Of a DNA stretch of 64,000 nt, positions 16,078 through 25,025 are shown piece by piece (within the stretch, counting starts at the first letter, position 1; each line of letters begins with the position of its first letter). The notes beneath the pieces were generated by a model. It ran no database searches and had not been told where the DNA came from. It worked only from the letters and a program-made list of their open reading frames with translations. Source of the stretch: Nitrosopumilales archaeon (GTDB taxonomy: Archaea; Thermoproteota; Nitrososphaeria; Nitrososphaerales; Nitrosopumilaceae); the NCBI GenBank assembly GCA_900299125.1, contig OMIR01000095.1, forward strand, positions 1 through 64,000, given 5' to 3'. The translations under genes were made by a program, and so were the position numbers.

Positions 16078-17643
16078 TTGTTAAAAACCAATGCCATTGG
16101 CTTTTATTTGAGATTACAAAAATCTCTTCTATTGCAAAATCTAATCATAATCTTTGTTATTGGATTTTTGTTTATTTGGCTAATACCAGTATTTGGTGAA
16201 ACACAAATTTCTGATAAAGTCGTTATTCTCACAACACAGTCTGGAGAAATTGTAATTGAATTATTTCCTACAGATGCTCCAAAAACAGTAGAAAATTTTC
16301 TAAAATTAACAGAACAGAAATTTTATGATAGAACTGTTTTTCATAGAATCATCAAAGATTTCATGATTCAGGGTGGTGATCCAAAAACTAAACCAGGTGG
16401 ATATACTCATCTGTCTGAATGGGGAACTGGAGATGCCGGCTATACAATTCCTGGTGAATTTAACACAATCAAGCACAAACGAGGAATTGTCTCAATGGCT
16501 CGTGGTGGTGATCCTGACAGCGGTAGTTCGCAATTTTTTATTGTAGATAAAGATACGCCATCACTTGATCAAAATTATGCCGTATTTGGTAGATTGGCAA
16601 CAAAAGCAAGTTATGATACACTAGACAAGATTGCAAATCTAGAAACCACTGGCAATGAAGGAAATAACATTGCTTATGATTGGGGTAAGGGAGAAATTCT
16701 CAAGGCCGAAGTAAAAAACAGATCTGATATCCCAGATATTCTTGATCAGGGAGAACCAGAAAGAGTTAGCCCAAAACTAAATGAACAAACTCCATATCAT
16801 AATGATAAATTAGGATTTTCATTCGTTCCACCACAGGGGTGGCTTGTTCAGGAACCTCAAAAACAAAATTCTGATACTCCAGATATTGTTGTAGTTGGAG
16901 ATAAAATTGGAGGATTTACTCCACATATTTCAATTACAGTGGTTCCAGCAAAAACCACATTAGAAGTATACAACGAGAATTTAATTAAAAATTTGAAACC
17001 TGGAATTGACTCTGGAATACTATCAATCCAAAAACAGGAAAAAGTCACAATCAATGGAAATGAGGCCTTTGTCATAGAGGCGTCAAACAAATTCAATAAC
17101 AATGAAGGACAAATCAAAGTCAAGTTCAAACAAGTCATAATTCACTTCAACGATAAATTTTACATTTGGACATATGCTAACAGTGAAAATAATTTTGAAA
17201 CCACTCTGCCAAAATTTACTGCCTCCTTAGAATCACTATCGTTTTCCAATCAACCCGGACAGTGTGCTATAGCAACTGCCTCATACGGAACAGAGCAATC
17301 ACCCCAAATCCAGTTACTACGAGAAATCAGGGACAATTCACTATACCAAACCAATTCGGGAACTGCATTCATGGTGGGATTTAACGAATTTTACTATTCT
17401 TTCAGTCCTACAATAGCAGATTGGGAACGACAAAACCCATTGTTCAAAGAATTTGTAAAAATTACTATAACTCCAATGCTGTCTACCCTGTCAATTCTAA
17501 ATTATGTTGATATTCAATCAGAACAGCAAATACTGGGCTATGGAATTGGAATTATACTACTCAACGCCGTAATTTACTTTGGTATTCCAGTTATTGTAAT
17601 TATATCAATTAGAAAGAAATTCAAAAAATCTATTCCTCGTTAA
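16078..17643 (+). CDS. Membrane-anchored extracellular cyclophilin with CFI-box C-terminus
   Basis: A 521-residue multi-domain protein. A signal/anchor helix (about 17-38) is followed by a cyclophilin-type peptidyl-prolyl isomerase (about 48-215) with FHRIIKDFMIQGGDP and SQFFIVDKDTPSLDQNYAVFGR. A beta-rich domain (about 240-385) comes next. The C-terminal block QCAIATASYGTEQSPQIQLL (about 399-418) matches the CFI-box type seen before C-terminal anchors. A terminal transmembrane helix (about 480-510) and a basic tail (KKFKKSIPR) end the protein. Inferred role: foldase or proline isomerase acting on secreted proteins at the cell surface. The start is TTG at 16078, uncertain because later TTG codons are possible. 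The short cytosolic-type paralogue is at 50745-51224. Confidence 0.88.
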   Translation: MLKTNAIGFYLRLQKSLLLQNLIIIFVIGFLFIWLIPVFGETQISDKVVILTTQSGEIVIELFPTDAPKTVENFLKLTEQKFYDRTVFHRIIKDFMIQGGDPKTKPGGYTHLSEWGTGDAGYTIPGEFNTIKHKRGIVSMARGGDPDSGSSQFFIVDKDTPSLDQNYAVFGRLATKASYDTLDKIANLETTGNEGNNIAYDWGKGEILKAEVKNRSDIPDILDQGEPERVSPKLNEQTPYHNDKLGFSFVPPQGWLVQEPQKQNSDTPDIVVVGDKIGGFTPHISITVVPAKTTLEVYNENLIKNLKPGIDSGILSIQKQEKVTINGNEAFVIEASNKFNNNEGQIKVKFKQVIIHFNDKFYIWTYANSENNFETTLPKFTASLESLSFSNQPGQCAIATASYGTEQSPQIQLLREIRDNSLYQTNSGTAFMVGFNEFYYSFSPTIADWERQNPLFKEFVKITITPMLSTLSILNYVDIQSEQQILGYGIGIILLNAVIYFGIPVIVIISIRKKFKKSIPR

Positions 17644-17776
17644 GATTTGTATCGATCGTCAATCTCTGTATTTGACAATATAGAAAATCGGCTATTATCT
17701 ACCATTTCCATGTGTCAATTTAGATAAAAAATAAGATTAGAAAAATTATAATTAGTATGCAAAGCTGACCGTGAAA

Positions 17777-18193
17777 TTAATGCAAAAACCTAGGAATTAT
17801 TTTTACAATATGGGCCATTGATATTTTTCCAGGGCCCATTGTTATTATGCTTAAATTTGCAGCCAACAAAATTAAATCCAATTCATATCCACCCTGACCT
17901 AACAAATTTCCTACCTTTTTGACATGAAAAATTGCACCAAGCATTATGATTGATAGGATCGACGCAGAAATTCTGTTTAAAACACCTATGATCAGCATCA
18001 CTCCACATACTGACTCGGCAAGAATTATTGGAATCATCAATCCCATCGGAATACCTAGACTGTCCAGGAAGCCACCAAATCCAGGATTTTCCAACTTTCC
18101 TAGCCCATGAACTAAAAATATTACTCCAACGGTTAGTCTGATACCTAAGTTAGTCAGATCATTGAGCTTTCCTTCTTTGATATTAGCTTCCAT
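17777..18193 (-). CDS. DoxX-family membrane protein
   Basis: With the start at 18193 it has 138 residues and four membrane helices of the DoxX/DoxD superfamily: NLGIRLTVGVIFLVHGLGKL opening, then GLMIPIILAESVCGVMLIIG, then a short helix and the ELDLILLAANLSIITMGPG end. The family is linked to quinone-related electron transfer and redox stress, but specific functions are mostly unknown. The start was chosen because TTTTATTATA on the minus strand lies about 25-31 nt upstream. Longer frames to 18232 or 18325 lack family homology and would overlap the divergent methyltransferase. Confidence 0.82.
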   Translation of the reverse strand: MEANIKEGKLNDLTNLGIRLTVGVIFLVHGLGKLENPGFGGFLDSLGIPMGLMIPIILAESVCGVMLIIGVLNRISASILSIIMLGAIFHVKKVGNLLGQGGYELDLILLAANLSIITMGPGKISMAHIVKIIPRFLH

Positions 18194-18250
18194 ATTGCAT
18201 TCAGCTTTTGACGATATAATAAAAGGTTCCATTAATTTTGTTTTAAGAAA

Positions 18251-19093
18251 TTGGTAAATTCGATTAATACGGAATATAAAAAAAGAATGATAGATACTTG
18301 GAATGAAATAGCACCACGATATCATAAAAGATGGGCAGACAAATCAATTGGGCCATTTCAAAGTTCCAAAAAACTTGTATCGATGGCAAAAATTCGTTCT
18401 GGAGACACAGTATTAGATCTAGCTTGTGGAACCGGTGCAGTAACTAGAGAGATTGCAACCAAGATTGGTAGAACCGGATATCTAATTGGAGTTGACAGCT
18501 CTATGACAGCACTATCTATTGCAAAAAAAACACTTGTTAAGACAAACGTTGATTTCATAAATTTTGATGCAGAAAACTTTGGGTTTAACCGAAAATTTGA
18601 TGTTATCACATGCCAATTTGCTTTATTCTTTTTTCCAGATTCTAATAGGGCATTAGATAATATCCGAAAAACACTGAAAAAAAATGGAAAACTAGTATTG
18701 GCAGTTCATGGTGCAGGAAAAACTGTCCCATATTTTTCAAGCATTATGGATTCAGTCCAGAAATTCATCCCACAATATCTACCTGTAGGGACTCCAAACT
18801 TTGATAGATTTGGGACTACTACAAATCTAAAAAATACAATCATAAAAGCTGGCTTTGTTAATATTGTAATCAATGAACACAATTTTTGGTATTCTCCAGG
18901 AACATTTTCAAAGTATTGGTCTGATTATTACAAATATCTGGCAAAACCTCTTCGAAAAAAGATTAATGAATTAACGCCCACCCAGATAGCACAACTAAAA
19001 AAATTAATTCAAGAAAAGACAAAACCCTTTACAAAAAATGGCATAATCAATTTTCCATGGAAGATTCTAATTCTTTGTGCAAAAAAACCATAA
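18251..19093 (+). CDS. Class I SAM-dependent methyltransferase
   Basis: 280 residues with a Rossmann-type SAM fold. Motif I VLDLACGTGAVTREIA is at about 54-69, an acidic loop (IGVDSSMTAL) ends beta-2, DVITCQFALFFFPD is motif IV-like (about 116-129), and the post-motif LKKNGKLVLAVHG follows. This resembles UbiE/Coq5-like enzymes acting on lipid or quinone-like substrates, but the substrate cannot be read from sequence. The start is TTG at 18251. It is divergent from the DoxX gene with a 57-bp gap that must hold both promoters. Confidence 0.85.
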   Translation: MVNSINTEYKKRMIDTWNEIAPRYHKRWADKSIGPFQSSKKLVSMAKIRSGDTVLDLACGTGAVTREIATKIGRTGYLIGVDSSMTALSIAKKTLVKTNVDFINFDAENFGFNRKFDVITCQFALFFFPDSNRALDNIRKTLKKNGKLVLAVHGAGKTVPYFSSIMDSVQKFIPQYLPVGTPNFDRFGTTTNLKNTIIKAGFVNIVINEHNFWYSPGTFSKYWSDYYKYLAKPLRKKINELTPTQIAQLKKLIQEKTKPFTKNGIINFPWKILILCAKKP

Positions 19094-19184
19094 TTCTCAT
19101 ACATCTCAAAATTATACCGAAGTTTTGCTCAAAAATACTCTAACATTAAAATCAATACAATCATGTCTCGGAGGGGGGTTCTTT

Positions 19185-20249
19185 TCAGAGTATTAACAAG
19201 TCTTTTGTGAATTTATGCATAATAGTTGGTCTTTGTTGAACGATCACGGAATCCTCTATTCTTATACCAAACCTATTTGGAATGTAAATTCCAGGCTCTA
19301 CTGTTATTGCCATATTTTTTTGTAGAAAAGATGTACTCTTTTGGGAAATTGTTGGAAATTCATGAACCTCTAATCCAATTCCATGACCTGTTGAGTGAAT
19401 GAAATATTTTCCATAGCTATTCATCTCAATGTGATCTCTACATGCATCATCCACACTCTTACATGAAACGTTTGGTTTTACAGCCGCCAATCCTAGTTTT
19501 TGTGATTCTTTCACAATTTCATAGACTTCTTTAGCCTGATCTGAAATTCTACCCAAGCCAAATGTTCTCGTAGCATCACTGACATAACCCTTGTATCTTA
19601 ATGTAAGATCTACTACTATCATATCTCCACTCATAAATTTTCTGTCAGTAACTTGAGCGTGTGGCAACGCTCCATTTGGACCCCCAGCAATTATCAATGG
19701 ATTCAGGGTAGATCGATATCCAGTTGCAAACATGTCTTGCTCCATTGCAAATGACATCAGCTTTGTCTGTAGTTCCGACTCTCGTAATCCCTTAGTTATT
19801 TTCGTTGTACAGACTTCATACATATCATCTAAGATTCTAGATGCTTTTCTGAGAATTTTGATCTCCGAATCATCCTTGATCTCTCTGGCTCTATAGAAAG
19901 GCTCGGTGGAATGTCTTATCTTTGGTAAAGATTTTTTGAGAATCTGCATCATATCGTAGTTCTGGCAATCGGTACAAACTTTTTTTCCATTGATCTTTGT
20001 CAATAGACTAGTTAATAGGCCGGTACCACGCTCCGATGTAACAACTTCACAATCAATACTGTCTTCGTGTGCCCGACTTACCTCAAGCTCTGGCGCAATT
20101 ATGGTTGTACTCCCATTCCTCTCTAAAACACCTATTGCTTCACCCCAAAACCCGGTAAGATAAAAAAGATTTTCTGGTTCAAAGCAAACTAAAATGTCAC
20201 AATCTATTTTTTGTGCTTGTTTTAGAAGCACATTCCTTCTACTTTTCAT
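19185..20249 (-). CDS. pepQ: M24-family Xaa-Pro aminopeptidase/dipeptidase
   Basis: About 354 residues with a creatinase-like N-terminal domain (1-120) and a pita-bread catalytic domain. All five metal ligands are visible: Asp in VVDLTLRYKG, Asp in YVSDATRTFG, His in HSTGHGIGLEVHE, Glu in VEPGIY and Glu in RIEDS. It removes N-terminal residues preceding proline or cleaves X-Pro dipeptides. The start is taken at the second methionine (MKSRRNVLL); ATG 20258 adds three residues. It stands alone, with about 90 bp to the previous gene. Confidence 0.92.
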   Translation of the reverse strand: MKSRRNVLLKQAQKIDCDILVCFEPENLFYLTGFWGEAIGVLERNGSTTIIAPELEVSRAHEDSIDCEVVTSERGTGLLTSLLTKINGKKVCTDCQNYDMMQILKKSLPKIRHSTEPFYRAREIKDDSEIKILRKASRILDDMYEVCTTKITKGLRESELQTKLMSFAMEQDMFATGYRSTLNPLIIAGGPNGALPHAQVTDRKFMSGDMIVVDLTLRYKGYVSDATRTFGLGRISDQAKEVYEIVKESQKLGLAAVKPNVSCKSVDDACRDHIEMNSYGKYFIHSTGHGIGLEVHEFPTISQKSTSFLQKNMAITVEPGIYIPNRFGIRIEDSVIVQQRPTIMHKFTKDLLIL

Positions 20250-20518
20250 AAATATCAAAACACCGAACCGTGAATTAATCTTTGTCGAAATTTAGAAACT
20301 ATTGAATTATGATAAAGTATTGTTCAATAATTTATTTAGTTCAAATTATAACAAAATTAATTCTGATAACTCCATCGTAATTCTATTATTGTAGAACTCA
20401 ATTCCAACGATTTAAAATTGAAAAAGCTCCTTATCCAGAAATTAATAAAAAAATCAGGTTTATGCGTAATTTCATGCGAAAAGCTTTTTGAGGGTTCAAT
20501 TCCGAGTATAATTGTATA

Positions 20519-20797
20519 ATGCAAAAGACAGAAAGTCCAACCTATCTTAAAGCAATCACAATTCGTGATCAAAGCGACATACATTCTATCAAAGATGATA
20601 TGAAAAAGAATATGATACTTATCTTGCGTGTTACACCGTTAGCACAGAAAGATGTAGAACAGCTTCGAAAACTTGTAGAAGAGCTGTATGCACAAGCAAA
20701 AAACTTCAACGCTGATATAGCGAGATTGGGAGAAGAAAGAATTATCGTGACACCTCCTGGTATAAAAATTTGGAAACCAGAATACGATCTAAAATAA
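20519..20797 (+). CDS. sepF: SepF-like cell division protein
   Basis: A 92-residue SepF core: YLKAITIRDQSDIHSIKDD, MILILRVTPLAQKDVEQLRK, then IARLGEERIIVTPPGIKIW. SepF anchors FtsZ to the membrane in archaea and bacteria. This copy starts only about eight residues before the core. No N-terminal amphipathic membrane-targeting helix is visible, and no upstream start codon is available before an in-frame stop at 20489. Membrane recruitment may therefore differ. The window also contains an ESCRT-III protein (32694-33335), so both division systems are represented. Confidence 0.85.
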   Translation: MQKTESPTYLKAITIRDQSDIHSIKDDMKKNMILILRVTPLAQKDVEQLRKLVEELYAQAKNFNADIARLGEERIIVTPPGIKIWKPEYDLK

Positions 20798-20860
20798 TAT
20801 TTAGAATTTACTCAAAAATTATACTGACTATTAATATCGGAGCAAAATAAAAAATATCAG

Positions 20861-21913
20861 TTGAATAAAACCACACTGACTATAATTTTCTTACTTACCA
20901 TTTCAACTCCTTTAGCATTTTCAGAACTAAACCCAACCAAAATAGTTGAAGAATGTGAAAAAATATACCCAGAACTAGAATCACTTGGTAAAACAAAGTT
21001 CCAAGAGAGATACATGTATCACCCAAATCTCAGAATTTGTTTTAGTCTGTACAACGATGTTTCTTGGCTTTCAAAAGATCCCGAAAGGATAGATCGACTG
21101 ATCGCATTATTGATAGAACCCATCTCGAACAAAGCAATCCGCGATCGTAACACCCAGACCGATATAATTCCGCAGTGGATTAAAGACGATGCTACAAGAT
21201 GGCACCAAGGAAAGGAACACGATAACGTCTTTTCTTATGGGATCAGATTTCTAATAAACTCAAAGGTAATCACCCCACTGAAGGATTTATCAGTCATCTC
21301 AAAATGTCAAGCAGATCGAATTTGTATTTCTGATGACACATACATTAGATATTCAAGATCGAACAATCAAAATGAAAATACCATCCTCACTCATAGATTT
21401 GAGACTCGTACAGACTCAATTTTAATAAGCTCGGTGGAAATTACTAAAGAAAAAATTACTCGTAATAATTTTCACACTGACTTTGATGGATTAGACAGTC
21501 AGACAAACCATCATTATCAATTCATTCATAATATTCCAATCAGAGTGGGATCAAGCATTCCATCAAAGTATGTGGTTACTGTAACCAATGAGGTTGTATT
21601 TCCTTTCAAAAACCAACAAAGAAATGCCGTGATTGCGTGGGATAAAACCAAGCAATACCAAGAAGTAATTGATAAAAACACAGGCATAGTCTTATTCGCG
21701 AAATATCACGACCGAATCAAAAAAACACAATGGATTGTACAATTAACCGATACCAATGCTTTTTCTCAAGAATTCGAAATTCAATATGAGCAAATGAATA
21801 TCCCAACTTGGATAAAACAACCCGTAAGATGGTGGACAGAGGGCAAAATATCTGATTCTGAATACATCAATAGTATCAGTTATTTACTAAAAAACAAAAT
21901 TTTGGAGATTTAG
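20861..21913 (+). CDS. Secreted protein with two thaumarchaeal IPxWIK/W-type repeats
   Basis: 350 residues with an N-terminal signal peptide (about 1-21, ending AFSEL). Two copies of a short helical repeat are visible. The first, IIPQWIKDDATRWHQGKEHD (about 104-123), is followed by SYGIRFLINSKVI. The second, NIPTWIKQPVRWWTEGKISD (about 312-331), is followed by INSISYLLKNKIL. Such I-P-x-W-I-K ... W-x-x-G ... Y-L-x-x-x-x-I units are frequent in secreted thaumarchaeal proteins; their function is not known to me. The middle is beta-rich. The start is TTG at 20861. Confidence 0.75.
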   Translation: MNKTTLTIIFLLTISTPLAFSELNPTKIVEECEKIYPELESLGKTKFQERYMYHPNLRICFSLYNDVSWLSKDPERIDRLIALLIEPISNKAIRDRNTQTDIIPQWIKDDATRWHQGKEHDNVFSYGIRFLINSKVITPLKDLSVISKCQADRICISDDTYIRYSRSNNQNENTILTHRFETRTDSILISSVEITKEKITRNNFHTDFDGLDSQTNHHYQFIHNIPIRVGSSIPSKYVVTVTNEVVFPFKNQQRNAVIAWDKTKQYQEVIDKNTGIVLFAKYHDRIKKTQWIVQLTDTNAFSQEFEIQYEQMNIPTWIKQPVRWWTEGKISDSEYINSISYLLKNKILEI

Positions 21914-21942
21914 TCGCCAATACATTATGATTCTTTTTTTGT

Positions 21943-22356
21943 ATGACCATATCACATTCTGAAAAAATTAACTGTACAGAAAACCAACTTTGGCAGTTAC
22001 TACTAGAAAAAATAACAAACCCAGAATATACCATTAAAGAGGTGTCAAAATCAAAAATTCTTGAATCTTTTTCTGATGGATATCTCAGAGAGATGAACGT
22101 ATCTGGAATGCATATCGTGGAGCGGATAATTGTTAGTTCAGAAACAAAAGAGATCATTTTCAATCTCGTTGATAATATAGAATTTGAAGGATACATAATT
22201 AATAAAATTGAAAATAAAAATGATGATGTCATCTTGACATATTTACAGGAATGGAAACCAAAAAACTCTTCTATTCAATATTCTCAAAACCAGTTTTTAA
22301 TTACAATAAAAAATTCAGTTCTTGCAATGAAAAAACTTGCCGAAAAAAATCTATAA
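21943..22356 (+). CDS. SRPBCC/AtaL-like lipid-binding-fold protein
   Basis: 137 residues. The opening MTISHSEKINCTENQLWQLL resembles the AtaL-like (DUF1857) branch of the START/SRPBCC helix-grip fold, which binds hydrophobic ligands. Alternating strands follow, with a long C-terminal helix (about 113-134) typical of the fold. Ligand unknown. It lies 29 bp after the secreted repeat protein, in the same direction, and convergent with fttA. Confidence 0.65.
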   Translation: MTISHSEKINCTENQLWQLLLEKITNPEYTIKEVSKSKILESFSDGYLREMNVSGMHIVERIIVSSETKEIIFNLVDNIEFEGYIINKIENKNDDVILTYLQEWKPKNSSIQYSQNQFLITIKNSVLAMKKLAEKNL

Positions 22357-22380
22357 AATTCTGTAACGTTGATGTTAGAT

Positions 22381-24315
22381 CTAAAATAATCTAATTGCTT
22401 CTTGTACCTGAGGATAATGCGCAGGTACACGGAATTGGCGACGAATATTCATCGCTAAGCTCTCACATTTTCTCCGCTCACCATGGTTTACCAAAACACG
22501 TCGAAGCTTTGGTCTTAGCTTGTGCACAAATGACATTAGTTGATTAAAATCACTATGGCCAGAAAATCCATCCAGCTTTATCATGGAGCAGTTTACGTTT
22601 ACTACTTCTACTTTTCCATCCTTACCAAGTAGTGATACTTGCTTGGAACCATCGAGAACTCGACGACCCAATGTACCGTTTACTTGGTATGACACAAAAA
22701 TAATCTTATTTTTGTTTGACGGTGCAATATTTCTAAAATATTCTAAGACTGGGCCCCCCTCTAACATGCCAGATGTTGCCAGTATGATGCAGGGGGTATT
22801 ATCTCGGAGTGGTTCCTCTCGTCCATCGGAATGTTCAATATTTGTGAAATATTCAGAATCAAATGGATTATCATCAGTTTCCAGAATTTTTTGTCGCAAT
22901 TCGCGAGCCAAATATTCTGGATATGCTTCATGTATGGCAGTTGCCTCTGAAATCATACCCTCTGTGAATACAGGTGCTTCAACCATTTGACCTGCCTTCA
23001 TGTAATGATCAATTACCATTAGGATTTCCTGCGCACGACCTACCGCTGGAATTGGAATGAGTACTTTTCCACCATCAACCAATGTATTGTTTACAGCATT
23101 GATGAATGCGGATTCTACTTCTTGTCTTGTTGGTTGTATGTCTTCTCTTGCGCCATAGGTGCTCTCTATGAGTAATGTCTCTACTCTGGGATAGTTCCAC
23201 GATGCACTATCAAACAGAATGCTTTTACCAAATTTAATGTCGCCAGTATACACAAAGTTATGATCACCATTACCAATGTGAAAGTGACATGTAGCAGAAC
23301 CCAAGATATGGCCTGCATTTGAAAAAACCAATTTGATGTCTGGTGCAATGTCAGTTACTGTCCCATATGGTATAGTAATGGTTTGTCGCATGATCTGTTT
23401 TACGTCGCGTTCTGCGTAAATTGGAGATCTTCCCTGTGCAGACGCAACTCGAATTGCATCCAATTGAATAAGATTCATCATTGGTAGTGTGGGTTCTGTA
23501 CAATAGATTGGGCCCTTGTAACCATATTTGCAAAGAACTGGCAAAAATCCAGTATGGTCCAAATGTGCGTGACCAATTACTATTGCATCCAATTCGTCTA
23601 GTGTTATGTTTGACCAATCCAGTCTTGGAAATGCTTCAGATGAAGATCTCGCGCCCGGGTTTACACCACAATCAATGAGGATCTTGCTTTCGGGCGTGGT
23701 AAGTATCATGCTTGATCTGCCTACTTGGCCAAATCCCCCCAACGTCATCAGAGAAACTTCGGATTTCTGCGCGAGTCTAGGTCTGAAAATACTCTCACCA
23801 ATTTGTTTGAGATGTTTAGCACGCTCAGACGATGTAAGTTTTAAATTGTAATTGATTTGCTGAATTGTGCTTGATTGAATGGTTGTTGCCTTTCTAACTC
23901 GGATCCTCCAGCCCATTTGTTCGGTTAGTTTGGCTGCATTGAATTCGGGATTATTTTGAAGTAGCCATGGTCTTCTAACTTCTAGAGACACCTCGCCTGT
24001 AGCGGTATCAAAGAATGTACTTCCTAGTTCTGCCTCTTTTGGAATGAATTCCACAATTAACTTACGTGCATCTTCTTCATTTTTTCGAATAGACTCTTCT
24101 GTTCTAACAACGATTCTTTTTTTAATTACATTTACAAGATCTGAGACAATTTGGTTGTTCTCCATTAGGAAAGATGGTGATTTTGTATAAAGTGCTATTC
24201 TTGGCCCTTCATAATCGATTTTACTAACTTGTGCCTCTTTAGGAATACTTTGCAGTATTGTTGCCATTACACTTTGGGCTGTTGATGAATCCTTCTCATG
24301 CTGTCTTTTTTGCAT
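22381..24315 (-). CDS. fttA: Transcription termination factor FttA (aCPSF1), KH-beta-CASP nuclease
   Basis: Archaeal CPSF73-like beta-CASP ribonuclease that cleaves nascent RNA and terminates transcription. It has N-terminal KH domains (about 10-150), then a metallo-beta-lactamase fold with HAHLDHTG (about 245-252), NAGHILGSA and YTGDIKFG. The beta-CASP region shows IPIPAVGRAQEIL and ATSGMLEGGP, and the C-terminal SGHSDFNQL and LVNHGE ligands are present. The start is taken at ATG 24315 (MQKRQHEK), 7 nt after the psmB stop; a TTG at 24333 would overlap psmB by 11 nt. It is co-transcribed with the proteasome beta gene. Confidence 0.95.
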   Translation of the reverse strand: MQKRQHEKDSSTAQSVMATILQSIPKEAQVSKIDYEGPRIALYTKSPSFLMENNQIVSDLVNVIKKRIVVRTEESIRKNEEDARKLIVEFIPKEAELGSTFFDTATGEVSLEVRRPWLLQNNPEFNAAKLTEQMGWRIRVRKATTIQSSTIQQINYNLKLTSSERAKHLKQIGESIFRPRLAQKSEVSLMTLGGFGQVGRSSMILTTPESKILIDCGVNPGARSSSEAFPRLDWSNITLDELDAIVIGHAHLDHTGFLPVLCKYGYKGPIYCTEPTLPMMNLIQLDAIRVASAQGRSPIYAERDVKQIMRQTITIPYGTVTDIAPDIKLVFSNAGHILGSATCHFHIGNGDHNFVYTGDIKFGKSILFDSASWNYPRVETLLIESTYGAREDIQPTRQEVESAFINAVNNTLVDGGKVLIPIPAVGRAQEILMVIDHYMKAGQMVEAPVFTEGMISEATAIHEAYPEYLARELRQKILETDDNPFDSEYFTNIEHSDGREEPLRDNTPCIILATSGMLEGGPVLEYFRNIAPSNKNKIIFVSYQVNGTLGRRVLDGSKQVSLLGKDGKVEVVNVNCSMIKLDGFSGHSDFNQLMSFVHKLRPKLRRVLVNHGERRKCESLAMNIRRQFRVPAHYPQVQEAIRLF

Positions 24316-24322
24316 TAAATCA

Positions 24323-24958
24323 CTACAAAGCAATGATGGCTTTTTTTTGCTCTTTGGTCAAAAGTCGATAGCCATCTTTATCGATAATTGCAACATTGAT
24401 ACCGTCTCCGGTCCCAATGTTTCTTACAATTGCTGCCTTTACTGCACGCAATGCGATGACTTTGGCCTCATTCACGGTGAGGTTATCACGATATTCGTCT
24501 TCTAGGGTTCCATATGCTACTGGAGAACCACTGCCTGTTGTAACATATTTTTTTTCTTCCACAGAACCAAACACATCCACATTAACTAATTGAGGACCCT
24601 GTTTATCATATCCACCAATTAGAATATCTGCAATGAATGGATAACCTCTGTTTTGATGGAACATTAACGAACAAAGTCTTGCAAGCGATCTAATTGGTAT
24701 GTCTTCGTTTTTTTGAACACGATGAATGTTTGCATGATATCTCAGAACATCTGTAATGTTTTGCGCATCTGCAACTCCTCCAGCCATAGTCATTCCTGCA
24801 TGTCTTGCTATCTGTTGCACCTTCATAGTGTTGTTATTAGCGATAAAATATCCAGCACTGGCACGCATGTCTGCACACAAGACAACACCGTCACTTGCCT
24901 TGATACCTACAGTGGTTGTTCCATGTAGAATTTTATCTTCTACGCTATTAGCTGACAT
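24323..24958 (-). CDS. psmB: Proteasome beta subunit (threonine protease)
   Basis: Catalytic beta subunit of the 20S proteasome. A 13-residue propeptide ends in HG, followed by TTTVGIK, so Thr14 becomes the N-terminal nucleophile after self-cleavage. Partner residues are visible: Asp30 in CADMRASAG and the lysine in NTMKVQQIARH. GSGSPVAYG and GDGINVAIID complete the family pattern. Length (211) is typical. It leads the psmB-fttA operon. An AGGAGA ribosome binding site lies four bases before the ATG, behind a short leader from the TATA element shared with the divergent gene. Confidence 0.96.
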   Translation of the reverse strand: MSANSVEDKILHGTTTVGIKASDGVVLCADMRASAGYFIANNNTMKVQQIARHAGMTMAGGVADAQNITDVLRYHANIHRVQKNEDIPIRSLARLCSLMFHQNRGYPFIADILIGGYDKQGPQLVNVDVFGSVEEKKYVTTGSGSPVAYGTLEDEYRDNLTVNEAKVIALRAVKAAIVRNIGTGDGINVAIIDKDGYRLLTKEQKKAIIAL

Positions 24959-24992
24959 AAAATCTCCTAGATGACATCAAATGGTTTTGACC

Positions 24993-25003
24993 CGTTTAAA
25001 TAA
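24993..25003. promoter_or_regulatory. Shared, near-symmetric TATA element for psmB and glycerol-1-phosphate dehydrogenase
   Basis: CGTTTAAATAA contains the self-complementary TTTAAA and is the only TATA-like element in the 67-bp gap between the two divergent genes. Its distance to GTG 25026 is about 28 nt (leaderless). On the minus strand, a start 27 nt away would leave psmB a leader of about 13 nt that holds the AGGAGA ribosome binding site. One element may thus serve both directions. Confidence 0.5.
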
Positions 25004-25025
25004 CTTTGGGGGGTCACCTTGATAA

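Noticed and set aside
20357-20584. 75-codon minus-strand frame upstream of sepF
   Set aside because: Overlaps the sepF start on the opposite strand, has no recognisable pattern and no promoter; more likely non-coding promoter region.
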